Source of the DNA: Dryas octopetala
Taxonomy: Eukaryota > Streptophyta > Magnoliopsida > Rosales > Rosaceae
Assembly (NCBI GenBank): GCA_963921425.1
Contig: OY992832.1
Coordinates: 19,380,835 to 19,444,834 of the forward strand
Length of the DNA: 64,000 nt
Direction of reading: 5' to 3'
This document shows positions 12,141 to 24,810 of this stretch, one piece after another. Positions within the stretch are counted from its first letter, which is position 1, and every line of letters begins with the position of its first letter. The position numbers were made by a program, and so were the translations under genes. The notes beneath the pieces are model-generated. The model ran no database searches. It saw only the letters and a program-made list of their open reading frames with translations, and was not told the origin of the DNA.

Positions 12141-13767
12141 TTAGGGTGAAAACGACGTCGGCTCTAATTCAAAACCTTGGTTTAGAAAAGCCCCAGTCAC
12201 CCAAAGTTTCAAATTTGGTAAGTTGATGATCATGTCCTGCTCGCATTCTCTTACCTGTAATTTTGACCAATATACATTAACAATTAATTATTTAGTAAGA
12301 AATTAAGATTAAAAAACACAATTAATGTTGATGGTATACAGTTAAAGAGAAAGTGGAAGAAGAAATTGAAGGTTATAATTTATTAAATAATTACATTCAA
12401 AGCAAGTTTTATTTCAAATCTGTCATTAGAGACTGTGTTCAAGTTAGAACTCTGAACATTGAAGCTGGTAAGGGATTCTAGAGCCTTGTAAAGTGCTGCG
12501 GCCACCCCATCTCCCTTGTTGCATGTCACCTTCACATAGAAACCTTTTTCTTCTACTTGAGACACCTCTATCTGCAAAGGCATGAACAACTATGAGAACT
12601 TTTTTTCTCATCAGAAAGTTTGAAATATTATGCTGAGAAACTGTACGTAAATCTGGATCGTTGATTAGCAGGTATAATATTCTTATTTGAATGTACATAG
12701 TCTTACAACATAACATATTAGATATATGACAAAAAAACATTTCCCTATATTTAAAATTTCTGTCTATTTTCTAGTATACAAGCATGCACAAATGGTTATG
12801 AAGAATTGATCGAACCTGAATGATGCCCTTGGAAACTGAACTGTTATTGTGATCTGCAACTTTATTCTTGTTTAGATTTCCAGTTGATCCTTGATATTCC
12901 TCTGCTCCTGCTAATGATGCTTCAAGGCCTGCAATCTCAGCTTTCAGGTTCTCAGCCTGCTTCTGCAGCTCTTGCACATACAATAAAGCATCTCCAACTA
13001 TGGAGGCCTTATCCATCTGAACATTTTCAACAAATTATTTAGAAAAAAACAAATCATACAAGTATCATTTTTTCTAATTATAGTTCACCGAATCATATGC
13101 CCTCCAAAAAGCTTCCAGTCCTGATGACCGAGCTTCACCCAGTTTTATTTATACGAAAATGTGTGACAAAATAATATGCAACCTTCTCATTCATTGTGTG
13201 TGTATGTGCATGCAACATTGAAACACAAATTGCATTGTCATCATATATTGTACACATACGTACCCTAGTTATGTTAGGAACCAAGGAACGCAATGCAAAG
13301 AGCCTGTCCTTCATCCTCCCCCTTCTTTTTCTCTCCGAAACCAAAGTTCGCGACCTGTCAACCTTTGGCCTCTTCGTCGACATGGTCATGGTTGTCGTTG
13401 TGGTCGTGGTTGTTCCAGACGAATCCTCCCTGTCATTATCAGCTTCTTTCCATCCCTTCATTTCTCCAATATCAAAATTTGGTAATGTAGCAAGCAAAGA
13501 AGAATTAGTTGGAATATTGGACACAATTGCATCCTCAAAACCAAACAAACCACTTGGAGTTGGACCAAACTGCAGGTTAGTACCAACCAAGCAGCCATTG
13601 ATAAGGTGATCGCCACAATCAAAATTAGCTACTGGATCTTCAGTTTCGCCGCGAATAAGATCAATGAACTGATCGAAGTTTGCATCATCTATGAAATCTT
13701 GCAACTCAAAGTCATTGATGTTGTGACCTCCTACAGGGTTTCCAAATGCATCCATATTCCTATCCAT
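12141..13767 (-). CDS. FIT: FIT-like bHLH transcription factor, copy a
   Basis: FIT is the root bHLH factor that, with subgroup Ib bHLH partners, activates ferric reductase and iron transporter genes under iron deficiency. The minus-strand exons are 13264-13767, 12816-13016, 12395-12571 and 12141-12254, all phase 0, giving 331 residues (Arabidopsis FIT has about 318). Exon 1 has the FIT N-terminal block (INDFELQDFIDDANFDQFIDLIRGE), an acidic and Thr-rich linker, the basic region DRSRTLVSERKRRGRMKDRL and helix 1 up to VPNITR. Exon 2 opens with MDKASIVGDALLYVQELQ, helix 2 and a leucine coiled coil. Exons 3-4 form the ACT-like C terminus (VEEKGFYVKVTCNKGDGV, NLPNLKLWVTGAFLNQGFE). The residue pattern E-R-x-R-R needed for E-box contact is present. 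The start is the first ATG after a TATA-rich stretch. This copy is the most similar to canonical FIT of the three here. Confidence 0.93.
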
Positions 13768-13819
13768 TGTTTGATAGTGAGGGGTCTACTAGGTAGCTAG
13801 CTAGCTAATTGTGTACTAT

Positions 13820-13860
13820 AATATATACATATATATAATATAATAATATGTATATATAAA
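13820..13860 (-). promoter_or_regulatory. TATA-rich core promoter of FIT-a
   Basis: TATATATAATATAATAATATG and TATATATAAA lie 55-95 bp upstream of the FIT-a ATG on the coding strand. The position fits a TATA box plus short leader, but AT richness makes the exact element uncertain. Confidence 0.4.
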
Positions 13861-15034
13861 GATCTGGTGGATGTGAACTCATGTTTATGTCAAGTGTGAA
13901 AGGAATCACATGGGGTTCTTTCTGACATTGGAGTTTGTTATTATTTAAAGTTTGAGAGAGGGAGTTGACAAACCTAGACAACAAAATTGGTGCCTATTAA
14001 TGAGGAGATAAAATTAACTTATATGTAAATTTCACAAATAAACAATCAAATAATTAAGTATCAAAATCTCGTTTTTGAGATAATATTTTGAGCATGAATG
14101 TTGAGCAACGATATTATCCCTAAATTATAAACATCTAGATTCAACATATGGTGTGAAAACCCAATGGACCCAATAGGTTAAACATTTTATAACAAGGAAA
14201 ATTTGGTGAAATAACTGTTTTTAATACTAGACGTACTTTTTTGACCCTCAGCTCTCAAACTAATCTTTTTTAATCCTTTTAGCATGTGAAATATCTATTA
14301 TACTCATGATATAAATATCTTCTCACTTGTGCATTGTAGGTCATTTTTTCTTCCTTCCACTCTCAGCCTGTTTGTCTCTCTACCCTTCTCTCTCTTCACT
14401 ACCAGATCTGAAAAATTCCACCGAAACCCATCACCATCATCTGACTCTTCTCTCCAGATGATGATGATAATAACTCATATTATCCCCACACCGACCCATC
14501 TCTCTTTCTTCTCTTGATCTATCTTCTCTCTCTTCCCTGTTTCTCACATTATTTTACATGCTTCTTACGAGTAAAATGCATGACAACCCATGTGCGTACA
14601 TAAAGTAAAACAATAAAGAAGTAGATGGGTGCAACATTTCTCAAACTATTACCCAAATATTTGGGATTAAAATAGTAAGCAAGTATATGATCTAATTCAC
14701 ATGTTAAAGAAATATTATCAATTAAGTGGGTCCATATATAGATTCTGTATTTGCCTTGTACAGATTAGCTTCTTTTTATTAATTTTAGCCTCTTTGCTGC
14801 GTTTGGTGACCCAGAGGACTCACATTGACTTGAAACAACAGGACTTTCTACTCTTAATTAACCACTACTTGTCTCAGTCATACATTGTATCATACACTGA
14901 ATTCAATAACTCTTGTTTGGTCCTAACTTCTTTTTTGTTTTTTAATCAATCAGAAATTGTACAAGAAGGGGGGATAAACACCACCAGGTTTTTTCGCATC
15001 AAATTTATCATTGTGTATTACTCATTTACTCCTA
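13861..15034. other. FIT-a upstream intergenic DNA
   Basis: No gene recognised. CT-rich patches occur at 14340-14540. An open frame at 14701-15069 (+) runs into the MULE terminus and has no protein match. Regulatory sites for FIT-a probably lie here but none is certain. Confidence 0.35.
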
Positions 15035-15043
15035 AAATTATTA

Positions 15044-15429
15044 GGCTTATTTGCGCCAATGCCCCTTGAAAGTAACTTCAATTTTCAATTTGCCCCCTGA
15101 AACTTCATTTCTCCCACTTTGCCCCCCGAACTTTACAAAATACTATATTCCGTCATGTCCGTCTATGGATCCGTCAAAGTAGCTGACGTGGCGCTTACGT
15201 GGAGGGGCAATTAGGTCTTTTACCTGATGCAAAGCTGATAAGCCTAAAAATTAATATAAAAAACTAATAAACTTAAAAAATGATATAAAACATAAAAATT
15301 AAATAATTAAATATAAAAAAACCAAAAAGAGGGTGAAAACCCAGCAACCTCGCAGCCCCCAGTCCTGCCTCCCCTGCGATGGCTACCCAACCTACCGACC
15401 TCCTTCCCTTTTTCCGGCGCCGACCGGTA

Positions 15430-15470
<41 letters not shown>

Positions 15471-16346
15471 TCCTCCTTCTCCTTGGCCGCGATGACGATC
15501 ACGATATGTTGTCTCCCTCCGAATGATTTCAACACTCGACAAAATTACAATCAATTCCACAAACCAATTTTTCTCCTATCCTCTAATTCACTAAACTAAT
15601 CAAAGAAACAATTTAATCTCCCAATTACAATCACAATCAACTAATCAAATTTTAATTTGTACCGGTTCTGCTTAATTCATAAACCCTAAACGCCCAAATC
15701 CTAAAATGGCAACCACAGAGCTGAACAGTATCGACGAGCTCTCAGCCGCTTCGACAACTATAGCATTCGATCGACCGGTCCATGCCACTGCCATGTTTTA
15801 CCTCATGCCGCTGCCACTGCCATGTTCGAGATCTCCCTCCTGAACCATCGCTAGTTGTTCCCTTTGTTCGGCGGCAGCATTACCTCGAGTCAAAGACGGC
15901 GGCGTAATGGTCCACTGCTTCTGTGAAACTCTGGAAAAACACCAGGTGGTTGTGTTCGGCTTCTCGTTTCCCCATCGTCACGATCGTCTAGCAAAAATTG
16001 CAAACAAAAAAGAAACAAAAATAAAAAAAATACCCATCTCGCCCAGCAACCCAAAATAAAAGGGAAAAACCCCATGATCTTGTATTTGAAGAAGACGAAG
16101 AAGAACAAAGGGGTCCCACTTAATGCTGATGTGGAGCTGATTTGGCATTTTGTCAGTCTGATTCAGCTTTGCATCAGGTAAAAGACCTAATTACCCCTCC
16201 ACGTAAGCTGCTTTGACGGATCCATAGACGGACATGACGGAATATAGTATTTTGTAAAATTCGGGGGGCAAAGTGGGAGGAATGAAGTTTCAGGGGGCAA
16301 ATTGAAAATTGAAGTTACTTTCATGGGGCATTGACGCGAATAAGCC
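15044..16346. mobile_element. 1.3-kb MULE with ~190-bp TIRs, Pack-MULE candidate
   Basis: A perfect 9-bp target duplication AAATTATTA lies at 15035-15043 and 16347-16355. The terminal inverted repeats are 15044-15238 and 16163-16346, starting GGCTTATTTGCGCCAATG and ending with CTGATGCAAAGCTGA. There is no transposase. The interior is far more GC-rich than the flanks and contains a (CT)n microsatellite (15434-15468), a telo-box-like AAACCCTAAA at 15681-15690 and a 45-codon open frame (15706-15843 +) starting MATTELNSIDELSAASTTIA. This looks like the 5' leader and first codons of a captured plant gene, although I cannot name the donor. Confidence 0.88.
15434..15468. repeat. (CT)n microsatellite
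   Basis: Uninterrupted CT dinucleotides inside the MULE; they generate the Ser-Leu and Arg-Glu open frames on the two strands. Confidence 0.95.
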
Positions 16347-16355
16347 AAATTATTA

Positions 16356-16814
16356 TAACAGCGGAAATAATCAATTAATGATTGCATGATTTTTGGTTTA
16401 ATCGTTCGATTTGTTTCTTGAAGAAAACATGTTTGTACTAATATGGTAGTTTCCTGTATAATATGGGTCAGGCACATAGAAAAACTTTTAGTACAAATGA
16501 CGTAAGAAAATGGAGCAATTTTTGCATATAACGGTTGTACACGACGTAAGATATTAATCAAGGGAATAAGGGATAGATGAGAATAAACTTATCCGCGTGT
16601 TAGGGGATATGTACTATGACACAAGGGAGAGAAAGAGAGAGAAATGGAGAGAGATAGAGAAGGGAAGGAGGGGATAACACCTGGTTATGCAGTTAAGTCC
16701 TTCTCGGGATAGATTTATCAAAGATGCTTGTTGACTTGTAGAGCTTTCTTGCATCAGTCATATGTCATGTTGGCTGTTGGCACTGAGTACTGACCGAAGG
16801 CATGACGCATGACG
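16356..16814. other. Intergenic DNA left of duplication unit A
   Basis: No gene. A purine-rich run (AGAGAGA, GGGAAGGAGGGG) lies at 16625-16675. Similarity to unit B starts at about 16815. Confidence 0.45.
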
Positions 16815-19155
16815 GCATCAACCTCTACTTAAAAAAGCTAATCATTGAATCAAGCTTAATGTCATCGACTGGTTAATGTAATTGTTTATTGTAATTTTGC
16901 AAATTAAACAACAACAATAATTGGCATGTGTTGCACAACACAAGATTGCAAGACACCTCATTAGGACACGTGAATGCATGCCGCCCCCACATCTTTCTTG
17001 TTTTCCTTGGCCTACGTTGGATATAGAAACTTTTCATTTAGATTCGAACACCTAAGCTGCATATGCATAAATTGTACTCAAATCTTTCTATTTCTTAATC
17101 AGCTAATTCTAAAGAAAGATTTAATTTTAAGTTTCTAATTAATAATGCCCATGAGCAACTACAATTAGTTTCATTTATAGAATATGTTAATTAAAATACG
17201 TCTAATACTCATTTTAACATTTCTCAATTCCCAGCTCTACATACAAATACATCTACCACTATAATAATAATTATCCTAGAGAAATACATTTGGGCTTTAC
17301 ACACCCATTCATTTTTATTTATTTATTTTTTTACAATGGAGGTCTCAGGGATCAAAGAAAAAGAAAAAACTAAGGTAGTACAAGCCATAGCTTAGCAACC
17401 CTACGAACATCAACAAGAGCAGTGTCTCATATTATAACACATAGCTTGGTTATATCACATGGTGATGTGCTATGAATATACAAAATAATTGCTCCAATAA
17501 TATAGATGGAGTGACTTGAAGAATATCTAAAGCTTAGGTCTTAAGTGACACATGATGGCTCTTTTGTAATAGTCATGTGACAACTAGCTCTTGGTCTCCG
17601 TTTGGTTCACATAATGGGTTTCTTAGGAATGTTATACCCATGTTCATTTCAGGGGATAAGAATGCATAGTTTTCATTACAGTGTCTGTAAATGCTGGTAA
17701 CCAAAAAATTATTATCATTCCCATGTTTGATTTGTTCAATAATAAGAATCAAAATTTAGTGGCAAAAAAAATCAAAATCAAAATTTGTTTTTTAGAAACA
17801 CCCTCATTTATTATGTTTAACATAATTTTTCAATTTTTATTGAGGGTATTTGGTAATAAGTACCCGGCCACAATACATGCTTTCCCAAGTGATAGAGAAT
17901 AGCAAACCCAAGGGGTCAAAGGCTTTCAAATTCACCTTTTATGGCAACAACATACTCTTGTAAAATATAACACATATATCATAATGTGCTTACCAAATAT
18001 GGAAATAGAATCTCAAATCCAGTCTCAAGCCCAAAATGGGTTTACGGGTTCTTAAGATTATGCCTAATTGCATATCATGATCAAAGTTAAAAAGAAATAT
18101 GGGCTATTGGCCGAAAAAACAGAAATATGGGCTTCTTGGGCCAAGTCCTAATTAACTTGAGTAGAATGGAATATCAAGGTTAAGAGAATTAAGTTTTGGT
18201 CTTATTAATTTGAGAGTACTTGGGTATCTACTTCATAGTATATATGTATATAAGTGCCGCTATTCGGACCCAATTTTTTAATTAGTAACCTCAACAACTT
18301 AATAAATTATTAATTTACAATTTTATCCTAATATAAATTAACTATTAAGGATAAATATTTAATTTAAAATTAAAAAACAATTAACGTAAGTGTACCCAAC
18401 ATCTTCACTCATCTCTCCAAGTCCTATTAAAAGAAATATGGGCTGTTGGCAAAAAAAAGGAAATATGGGCTTCTTGGGCCAAGTCCTAATTAACTTGATT
18501 AGAATGGAAAATCAAGCTAGGTTAAGAGAATTAAGTTTTGGTCTTATTAATTTGAGAGTACTTGGGTATCTGCTTCATAGTATATATATAGACCTTTTTT
18601 ATTATTATTATTTAATCAACATAGTATATAGACTTGGTTTCTTTAAGAAAGTGTTTGGTTATTATGGGCTTCTTATTAGGGATTGGATTTTAAGCTTAAT
18701 TATTAGATTGTGGACCGTTAAAAACTAATAGGACTATTGGAATTTGTTAAAAATATATCAACCAATTGAAGAAGATTTTAATTCAACAAATACACCAGGC
18801 ACAACTTGAGCCCTACTCCATTCCGATCCACAGCACATCTTAATTAATTAGAATGAGCATTTCATGGAAATTTCCTGAAGGATTATTCAAATAAAAGTCA
18901 TCAACAAAACGAAAACACAATGTAGTACTATGAATTTATTCGACATTATATTACTAAATGAACTTGAATTTGTTGATATTTTGTATCGATAATTCTTGAA
19001 TGAGGATAATAGAAATTAATAGTTCATACAATTGGATTGCATTAATTAGGAAGGAATTCTCGATCACATCAAAAATTATTTAACCATTAGATTGAATTAC
19101 AATAATTTCAATATTTGCTAGAAATATATATTGTGTTAGTCTTTTTATTTATATA

Positions 19156-21155
19156 GTAAACTATTTAAAACCCCCAAATTTGAGCTTGGTTATTTATAAA
19201 CCTCCACCCTTAATAAAACTATTTCACAACCCCCTATTAGTCATTTAATCTCTCCCAAAACCCCCTAGTCAACTAATACCCAACCAGGTTTGACCCTCAA
19301 TTTTTCTAATATTCCAATTATATCCCCAGACAATTAATACCCAGCCATATCTTTCTCTCTCTCACATTCGATCTTTATTTCTCCTCAGCATTCTCTCTCT
19401 CTCTTCGCGCGGCTGTGCCGACGCGTTCTCCATCGTCCGGTGACGGTTGCCGGTGAGACCAGTCTCAGAACAACCGTCATCCCTCCTTCTTCCTCCTCCT
19501 GCCCTCCACATGCCGTGAAACCAAACTTCTATGCCGGATTGGGTCTAAGCAGACCCGAGTTCCATCGCCGGCGATCCGCCGATTCCGGCGAGGACGAGTT
19601 GTCGAACTGCTAGGGATGGCTTCCTCTCGTCGTCCTGAGTGCGATGGTGCCATCAGAACTCCAACCCAACCCGTATCGCCTCCGTTTCTAAGGAGAGAAG
19701 CCAGCGACAACCTCGTCGGAGATCTCTGTGTTCCAGCAACCATTTCCGTCGTGTCAAGTATCCATCTTTTTCTCCTCGTTGTGCTCGTCACTTATGTGTG
19801 TTTGGATTGGTCCAATTGTTGATGAATCAAAAAATCCCATTTTATTGCTTAGGATAAAATGAGCTATTTATAGACGGTTTGGTTCGTTTGAATTTTTTTG
19901 TTTCCTTTGAATTGGTGAGCTATTTGCAGACGGTTTGGTTCAAAAGCCCTAATTTGAAAACCCTAATTTGAAATTGATTTGTGAATCTGTTTGTGAAATG
20001 TATAATTTGTGAATCTGTTTTAGTTGAATTTGTTGTTAATCGGATAGAAATGTGGGTTTTTTAATTGATTTATAAGTATATACAAATTTACTTTATTCAT
20101 TGATGAAACAGTTTCAGTTCGTGAAACATGAGTTTTAAATGAATTTTGAATGAAATTATGGTTCTGAAATATGATGAATCAAATTTGCAGGTAGAAACAG
20201 ATCGAGGCAGTGGCGACTGTCGTGTATTTGTCGCTCGTGAGGTGATCGGACGATGTTGTCTAGGGTTTCAGTTTCACTAAATTCAATTTCACCGAATTCA
20301 GTTTCAGTGCATTTAGTGAACTGAATTTGAATTTAATGAATGCAATGAAACTGAATACACTGAAATTGAATTCAAACTGAAACTGAATTTAGTCTATAGT
20401 TGTTTGATAGACTCATATCGATGGCTTGCTGTGGTTGCTACTCCTCTCATCTCGATGGCTTGTTGTATTGTTGTTTTTTTTTTTATAAGGTTGCTGTGTT
20501 CTTTTTAGTGAAACAGAATTTAGTAAAGATGTAATTGTTTTAGTGAATGTGTAATTGTTTTAGTGAAGGTGTAATTGTTTTTAAATTAAGGTGTAATTGC
20601 ATTTTAGTCAAGGTGTAATTATTTCATCACTTAATTCAGTTTCAGTAAGTGAATTCATAACTGAATTCTTCAATTTAGTGTAACTGAATTTCTGAAATTC
20701 AGTTTCAGTGTAATTGAATTTTTGAAATTCAGTTTCAGTGTAATTGAATTTTTGAAATTCAGTTTCAGTATAATTGAATTCTTGAAATTCAGTTTTAATA
20801 TAATGAAATTCAATTTCAGTGTTTGATTTTAGTTTTAACGAAATATTGAGTTTTAGCAAAAACTTCAATTCCAGAAAAAAAAAAAAAAAAAAAAACAGTT
20901 TCACAAAAATTCAGTTACAGTGATGTCAGCGTGCGTCGGCGCACGTCAGAAGGATAGGGTTGGGCTTCCAGCTGTCCTGTGGACTTGCTAGGATGCGGTA
21001 ATGGCTGGGTTCTAATGGCATACATGTAAATTAATGTAATTAATAAGCCTAAATTATTAGTAGGCTTATTCTTGGGTGCTGGTGGTGTGTTTGATTAAAG
21101 GTGGGTGCGGCAACAAAGTTTTCTTTATAAATGGGTTGCTACAAATTACAGACTA
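19156..21155. mobile_element. 2.0-kb insertion in unit A, probable MULE
   Basis: Absent from unit B, where the sequence runs straight through. It is flanked by TTATTTATATA at 19145-19155 and 21156-21166. Ends start GTAAACTATTTAAAACCCC and (complement) GTCTGTAATTTGTAGCAACCC, a weak inverted repeat. The interior has a GC-rich patch (19400-19750) and a long run of CAGTTTCAGT-type repeats (20270-20940). Open frames at 19477-19857 match nothing I know. Confidence 0.65.
20626..20830. repeat. 30-bp tandem repeat
   Basis: Three near-perfect units start at 20701, 20731 and 20761, with degenerate units on both sides. Each contains AGTTTCAGTGTAATTGAATT. Because 30 is a multiple of 3 the minus strand stays open and repeats KFNYTETEFQ; this is an artefact, not a gene. 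Confidence 0.9.
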
Positions 21156-21377
21156 TTATTTATATATCTCATTTCAATATTTATTATGTCTTTTGTTTTT
21201 TTTTTTGTCAAATCACAATTATATATCTAAATGATCTATTATTTAACTTATTCTAAGTAATGATGAATATATGATAATGTATGAATGAAGACTTAATAAA
21301 TAGGTGATTTTATAAATTACAATAAGAAGTGGTCCCACGATGTGTCCTTTATTAATTTTAGCTAAGAGAGCAGGAAA

Positions 21378-23844
21378 TTAGGAAGAAAAAGTTGATTGAA
21401 CTATTTCAAATCCTTGGCTGAGAAGAGCCCCAATCAACGAACGCTTCAAAGTTTGCAAGTTAACCACCTCCTGGTTACACTCCTTTACCTGATTTGATTA
21501 AACGTAACAGTTGTCAGATGAAATAGTAAAAAAAAAAAAAAAAAAACAGATAAAAGGTAGAAGAAGAAAGATGATACATAAGATGATCATTAACTTGAGA
21601 TAATAAAATAAAAAAAAACACTTACATTCAATTTAGTTGTGAGTACATAACTCTCAAAAGTAGTAGCCACGTTGGAGTTGTGAACATTGAAGATTGTAAG
21701 GGAATCAAGAACCTTGTAAAGTGATGCAGGGACCCCAACCCCCTTCTCGCACACCAATTTCACATAAAATCCTCTTTCCTCCACTTGAAATAGGTTCATC
21801 TACTTAAAATATAAATAACATTGGTGTTACTATATATATATATATAATGCCACAATTTCCTTTTGTGGGTGATGATCTCATTAACATTAAATTTGTTTGA
21901 ATGGCATGAAAATTAATGTCAGTTATATAATGTTTGCACCTGAATTATTTTCTTGGAATTTGATTGATTGGTGTTTGCCATTGGAATCTTTCTGATGTTT
22001 TCCACATATCCATGATCATCTGTCTCTGGGCCAACTAAGGATGCTTCAAGATCAGAAATCTCATCCTTTAGCTTCTTTGCTTGCATTTGCAGCTTTTTCA
22101 TATACTGTGAAGCATCCCCAACAATGGAGGCCTTATCCATCTGAACATGCATTCACAAAGACCAGCATATATATAATTAATATAACCCCTAAGTTACATT
22201 TGAACATATATAAAGATAGCTACTATTTACACACTTTTTTTTTTTCTTTTTGCACACCCCACTTAAAAAAAAAAAACAATCAAAGAGAAAAGACCAAACA
22301 CACCCTCCTCCCTCTCTTTCCCACTCTCTCATTCCCTCACCCAACATAACCCCCCATCAATTTAGACAAAAAAAAAACACAAACCCAGCAGCCCCTCCCC
22401 TTCCCTCACCAGTCACCCCGACCACCTCCCCCCCAGCCCTGCCAATCTCTCTCCTCACTCTCCTTCTCTCTCCAGAACCCACTTTCTCTCACCTCACTCT
22501 CCTCTCTCCCGAACCCACCTTCTCCCTCACTCTCTTTCTCTCTCACAAGCCTCACTCTTCTTCCTTGATGCTGCCGGAAATGATGAACTTGCCGGAGAAG
22601 ATGGTGGTTGGTTCGATAGTAAAAAAATTTGGAGGTAGTGGCTGGTTCGGCGGACCAGTGCCGAAACCTATAGTTTCGCTTTTTTTTTTTTTTTTAAAGG
22701 TGGAGAGAGAGAAAGAGAGGGAAAAGGAAAAGGTGGTCGCAGCCGAAGGGGCAGGGAGAGGGTGGGCCGAGGTTGTTGTTAGAGCTGGACAGAGACAGAA
22801 AAAGAGGGAGGGAGGTGGTCGGGGTGAGGGAGAAGGAGGGGCTGAGAAGGGGTGGGCCGGGGTTGTTGTCGCCGGATAGAGACAGAAAGGGAGGGAGGGT
22901 GGTGGTCAATGAGGGAGGGGGAGGGAGGGAGGGAGTGAGGTGGTCGGGGTGAGGTAGAAGGATGGGGTTGGTGCATGTGTGTGAGTGTGTGTTTTTTTTT
23001 TTTTTTTTGGTTGATGGGATGTGTTGGACTGTTGGGTCATCAGTGTGTTGTGCTAAGAAATTTTGTGAAATGGATATAATAGGGGCATTAGGGTAATTAG
23101 AGGAGTATGTTAAGAGAATTTTTAAAACTTTAAGAGAGGGTAGGGAATGTGTAAGAGAAAAAAAGAGAAAAAATGGTGTGCAAAAAGAAAAAAAAAAAAG
23201 TGTAAATAGCAGCACGTACTCATATATAATAATAATAGCACGTGGCTCACATAATAGAGATATACCTTTGTAATATTAGGAACCAAGGCCCGTAATTCAT
23301 AGAGGTTCTCCTTCATCCTCCCCCTCCTACACCTCTCAGAATTCAAAGTTCTTGATGTACGGACGTATCTCTTTGTCTTAGCTCTACTTCCTGAAGATAC
23401 TTCCTCAATATCATTATTGTTCTTCTTATTATTAATATTGACCACTTCTTTCTCAGGACCCTCTTCCATCACTAACCCCCCTTCAAAACCTGGCAACATG
23501 AATGCATTGTTGAACACAGTACTAGGACCACACCCTGCAGCTGTGATATAATTATTATTAGCATTACTAAAAGGAGCAAACAAATCTGCAGCTGGAGGGG
23601 TGGTCAGACCAAATATTTTGTAATGATCACCCATTATTAAGCTGCTGCAGCCACTAATAAGGTTGTGATCACAATCGAAATGGACATCTGGGTTTTGATC
23701 TAGATTACTGCCCTCGACGATAAGATTATTATCAAACTGATGATGATGATCATGATGATAAAAGTTGACACCGCCGACGTCTGTGAAATCATGAAACTCT
23801 AAGGCTCCATTACTGGTGTGCATGGAGGCATCGATACGAAGCAT
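21378..23844 (-). CDS. FIT-like: FIT-like bHLH transcription factor, copy b
   Basis: Probable iron-homeostasis bHLH regulator, paralogue of FIT. The exons are 23266-23844, 21940-22140, 21626-21799 and 21378-21488, phase 0, giving 354 residues. Exon 1 is His/Asp/Asn-rich and diverged from FIT-a until SRTLNSERCRRGRMKENLYELRALVPNITK. Exon 2 is MDKASIVGDASQYMKKLQMQAKKLKDE.., exon 3 MNLFQVEERGFYVKLVCEKGVGV.., and exon 4 VKECNQEVVNLQTLKRSLIGALLSQGFE... The basic region keeps E-R-x-R-R, with Cys at the variable position. The start chosen is the ATG at 23844; the frame stays open further upstream but that region is the likely leader. Intron 1 is swollen by a 1-kb MULE at 22214-23220, which FIT-c lacks. 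A CACGTG motif sits in intron 1 (23239-23244). Nothing breaks the frame. Confidence 0.9.
22214..23220. mobile_element. 1.0-kb MULE inside intron 1 of FIT-b
   Basis: A perfect 9-bp target duplication CATATATAA lies at 22205-22213 and 23221-23229. The ends are inverted repeats (AGATAGCTACTATTTACACAC versus, complemented, AGTACGTGCTGCTATTTACAC), followed by T-rich and TTTTTGCACACC blocks in both arms. The intron of FIT-c has the uninterrupted site, so the insertion post-dates the duplication or was lost from c. The interior is low-complexity CT/GA-rich sequence with GC-rich patches. The long open frames here (22250-22879 + and 22694-23215 -) are composition artefacts. Confidence 0.9.
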
Positions 23845-23912
23845 TGTTACCAAAGAAAGTGTATATTGGAGGAGTGTGGTGGAAGTGTGCAAATAATGGG
23901 GTGAGACACTAG

Positions 23913-23920
23913 TATATATA
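23913..23920 (-). promoter_or_regulatory. Putative TATA box of FIT-b
   Basis: TATATATA lies about 70 bp upstream of the ATG, conserved at the same distance in FIT-c. Confidence 0.45.
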
Positions 23921-24322
23921 TTGGATATACTCATGTATGCATAAATGCGCAGGTTAATCCAGTGAATTAATACTTGTCCCTGGTGGCCTGGTGGAGGTGA
24001 TATTTGATTGTAAATCAGATATTTATGTTTATAATAACATTCGGAGAGACATCCAAATCAGATCAGACATATAGAGAGATTCTCCATCAGGTATATATAT
24101 ATGTATTTGCATAAAATGTTTATTTATTTATTTACGTGTGGTTCGAACATGCAAGAAGGAATTTAAAACTAGAAATTGAAAATCACATCTCAGGATAGAT
24201 CCTTTTTTTTATTTTATTCAAACCGCGTGTTTTGGATTTTAATTTTAGTTTTTGACTTTTTATTTTAATATTTAGGTACACTATTATTAATTTCAAAAAA
24301 AGGCCGGTACACTATTATTAAA

Positions 24323-24810
24323 TGTAATAATTTTAGCAAAAGTACTCTAACTATATTTTTTGTCGCCGTTGAGGATGGAGAAATTATTCTGTATAACCGA
24401 TACACCGTCATGTGATATAATCAATCCAAAGTGTCATAATATGGGAGGATATTATTAATATTATACCCTAGTAATTAAATATACCGTTCAATAATACCCT
24501 TACACGTTGAATTGGTTATACCACGTAGCGGTGTATCGGACACACCTAATAATTTTTTTTGAGGATGTCACATTTACTTTGTTCTAATTAAGGATGTCAA
24601 ACTTTCTATTTGGCTCAATTAAGGGGTTTTAATAAAAAATATCAATTTTGAGGGGCAAAAACATCTTTTTACTTAAAAAATAATTATTAAAAATTAAAAA
24701 TTAAAACTAATTATAAAAAATTAAAAATAATCATAAAAAAATCCACAAACCCTCTCACACGGTCACACCCCACCCCCGACCTACCCCCACCCAGCCCCGC
24801 CCATCTCCTG
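24323..24810. mobile_element. Truncated copy of the 27122-28216 MULE, itself split by a MITE
   Basis: It begins AATTTTAGCAAAAGTACTCTAAC, as does the left TIR at 27122, and continues with GGCTCAATTAAGG and GGGGCAAAAACATC, then breaks off near 24808 after CCCGCCCATCTCCT. The right half is missing. It is interrupted at 24378-24558 by the next element. Confidence 0.75.
24378..24558. mobile_element. 181-bp MITE with 9-bp target duplication
   Basis: TTGAGGATG occurs at 24369-24377 and 24559-24567. The ends are inverted repeats (GAGAAATTATTCTGTATAACC and, complemented, AAAAATTATTAGGTGTGTCC), both leading into CGATACACCG. Relatives are at 1567-1645 and 47982-48070. Confidence 0.85.

Noticed and set aside
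13196..13609. 137-codon plus-strand frame
   Set aside because: Antisense shadow of FIT-a exon 1.
20608..20904. 98-codon repetitive protein (KFNYTETEFQ units)
   Set aside because: Product of a 30-bp tandem repeat whose length is a multiple of three; no start context or homologue.
22250..23215. Long open frames on both strands (209 and 173 codons)
   Set aside because: They lie in CT/GA-rich low-complexity sequence inside the intron MULE of FIT-b, with mirror-image frames on the two strands.
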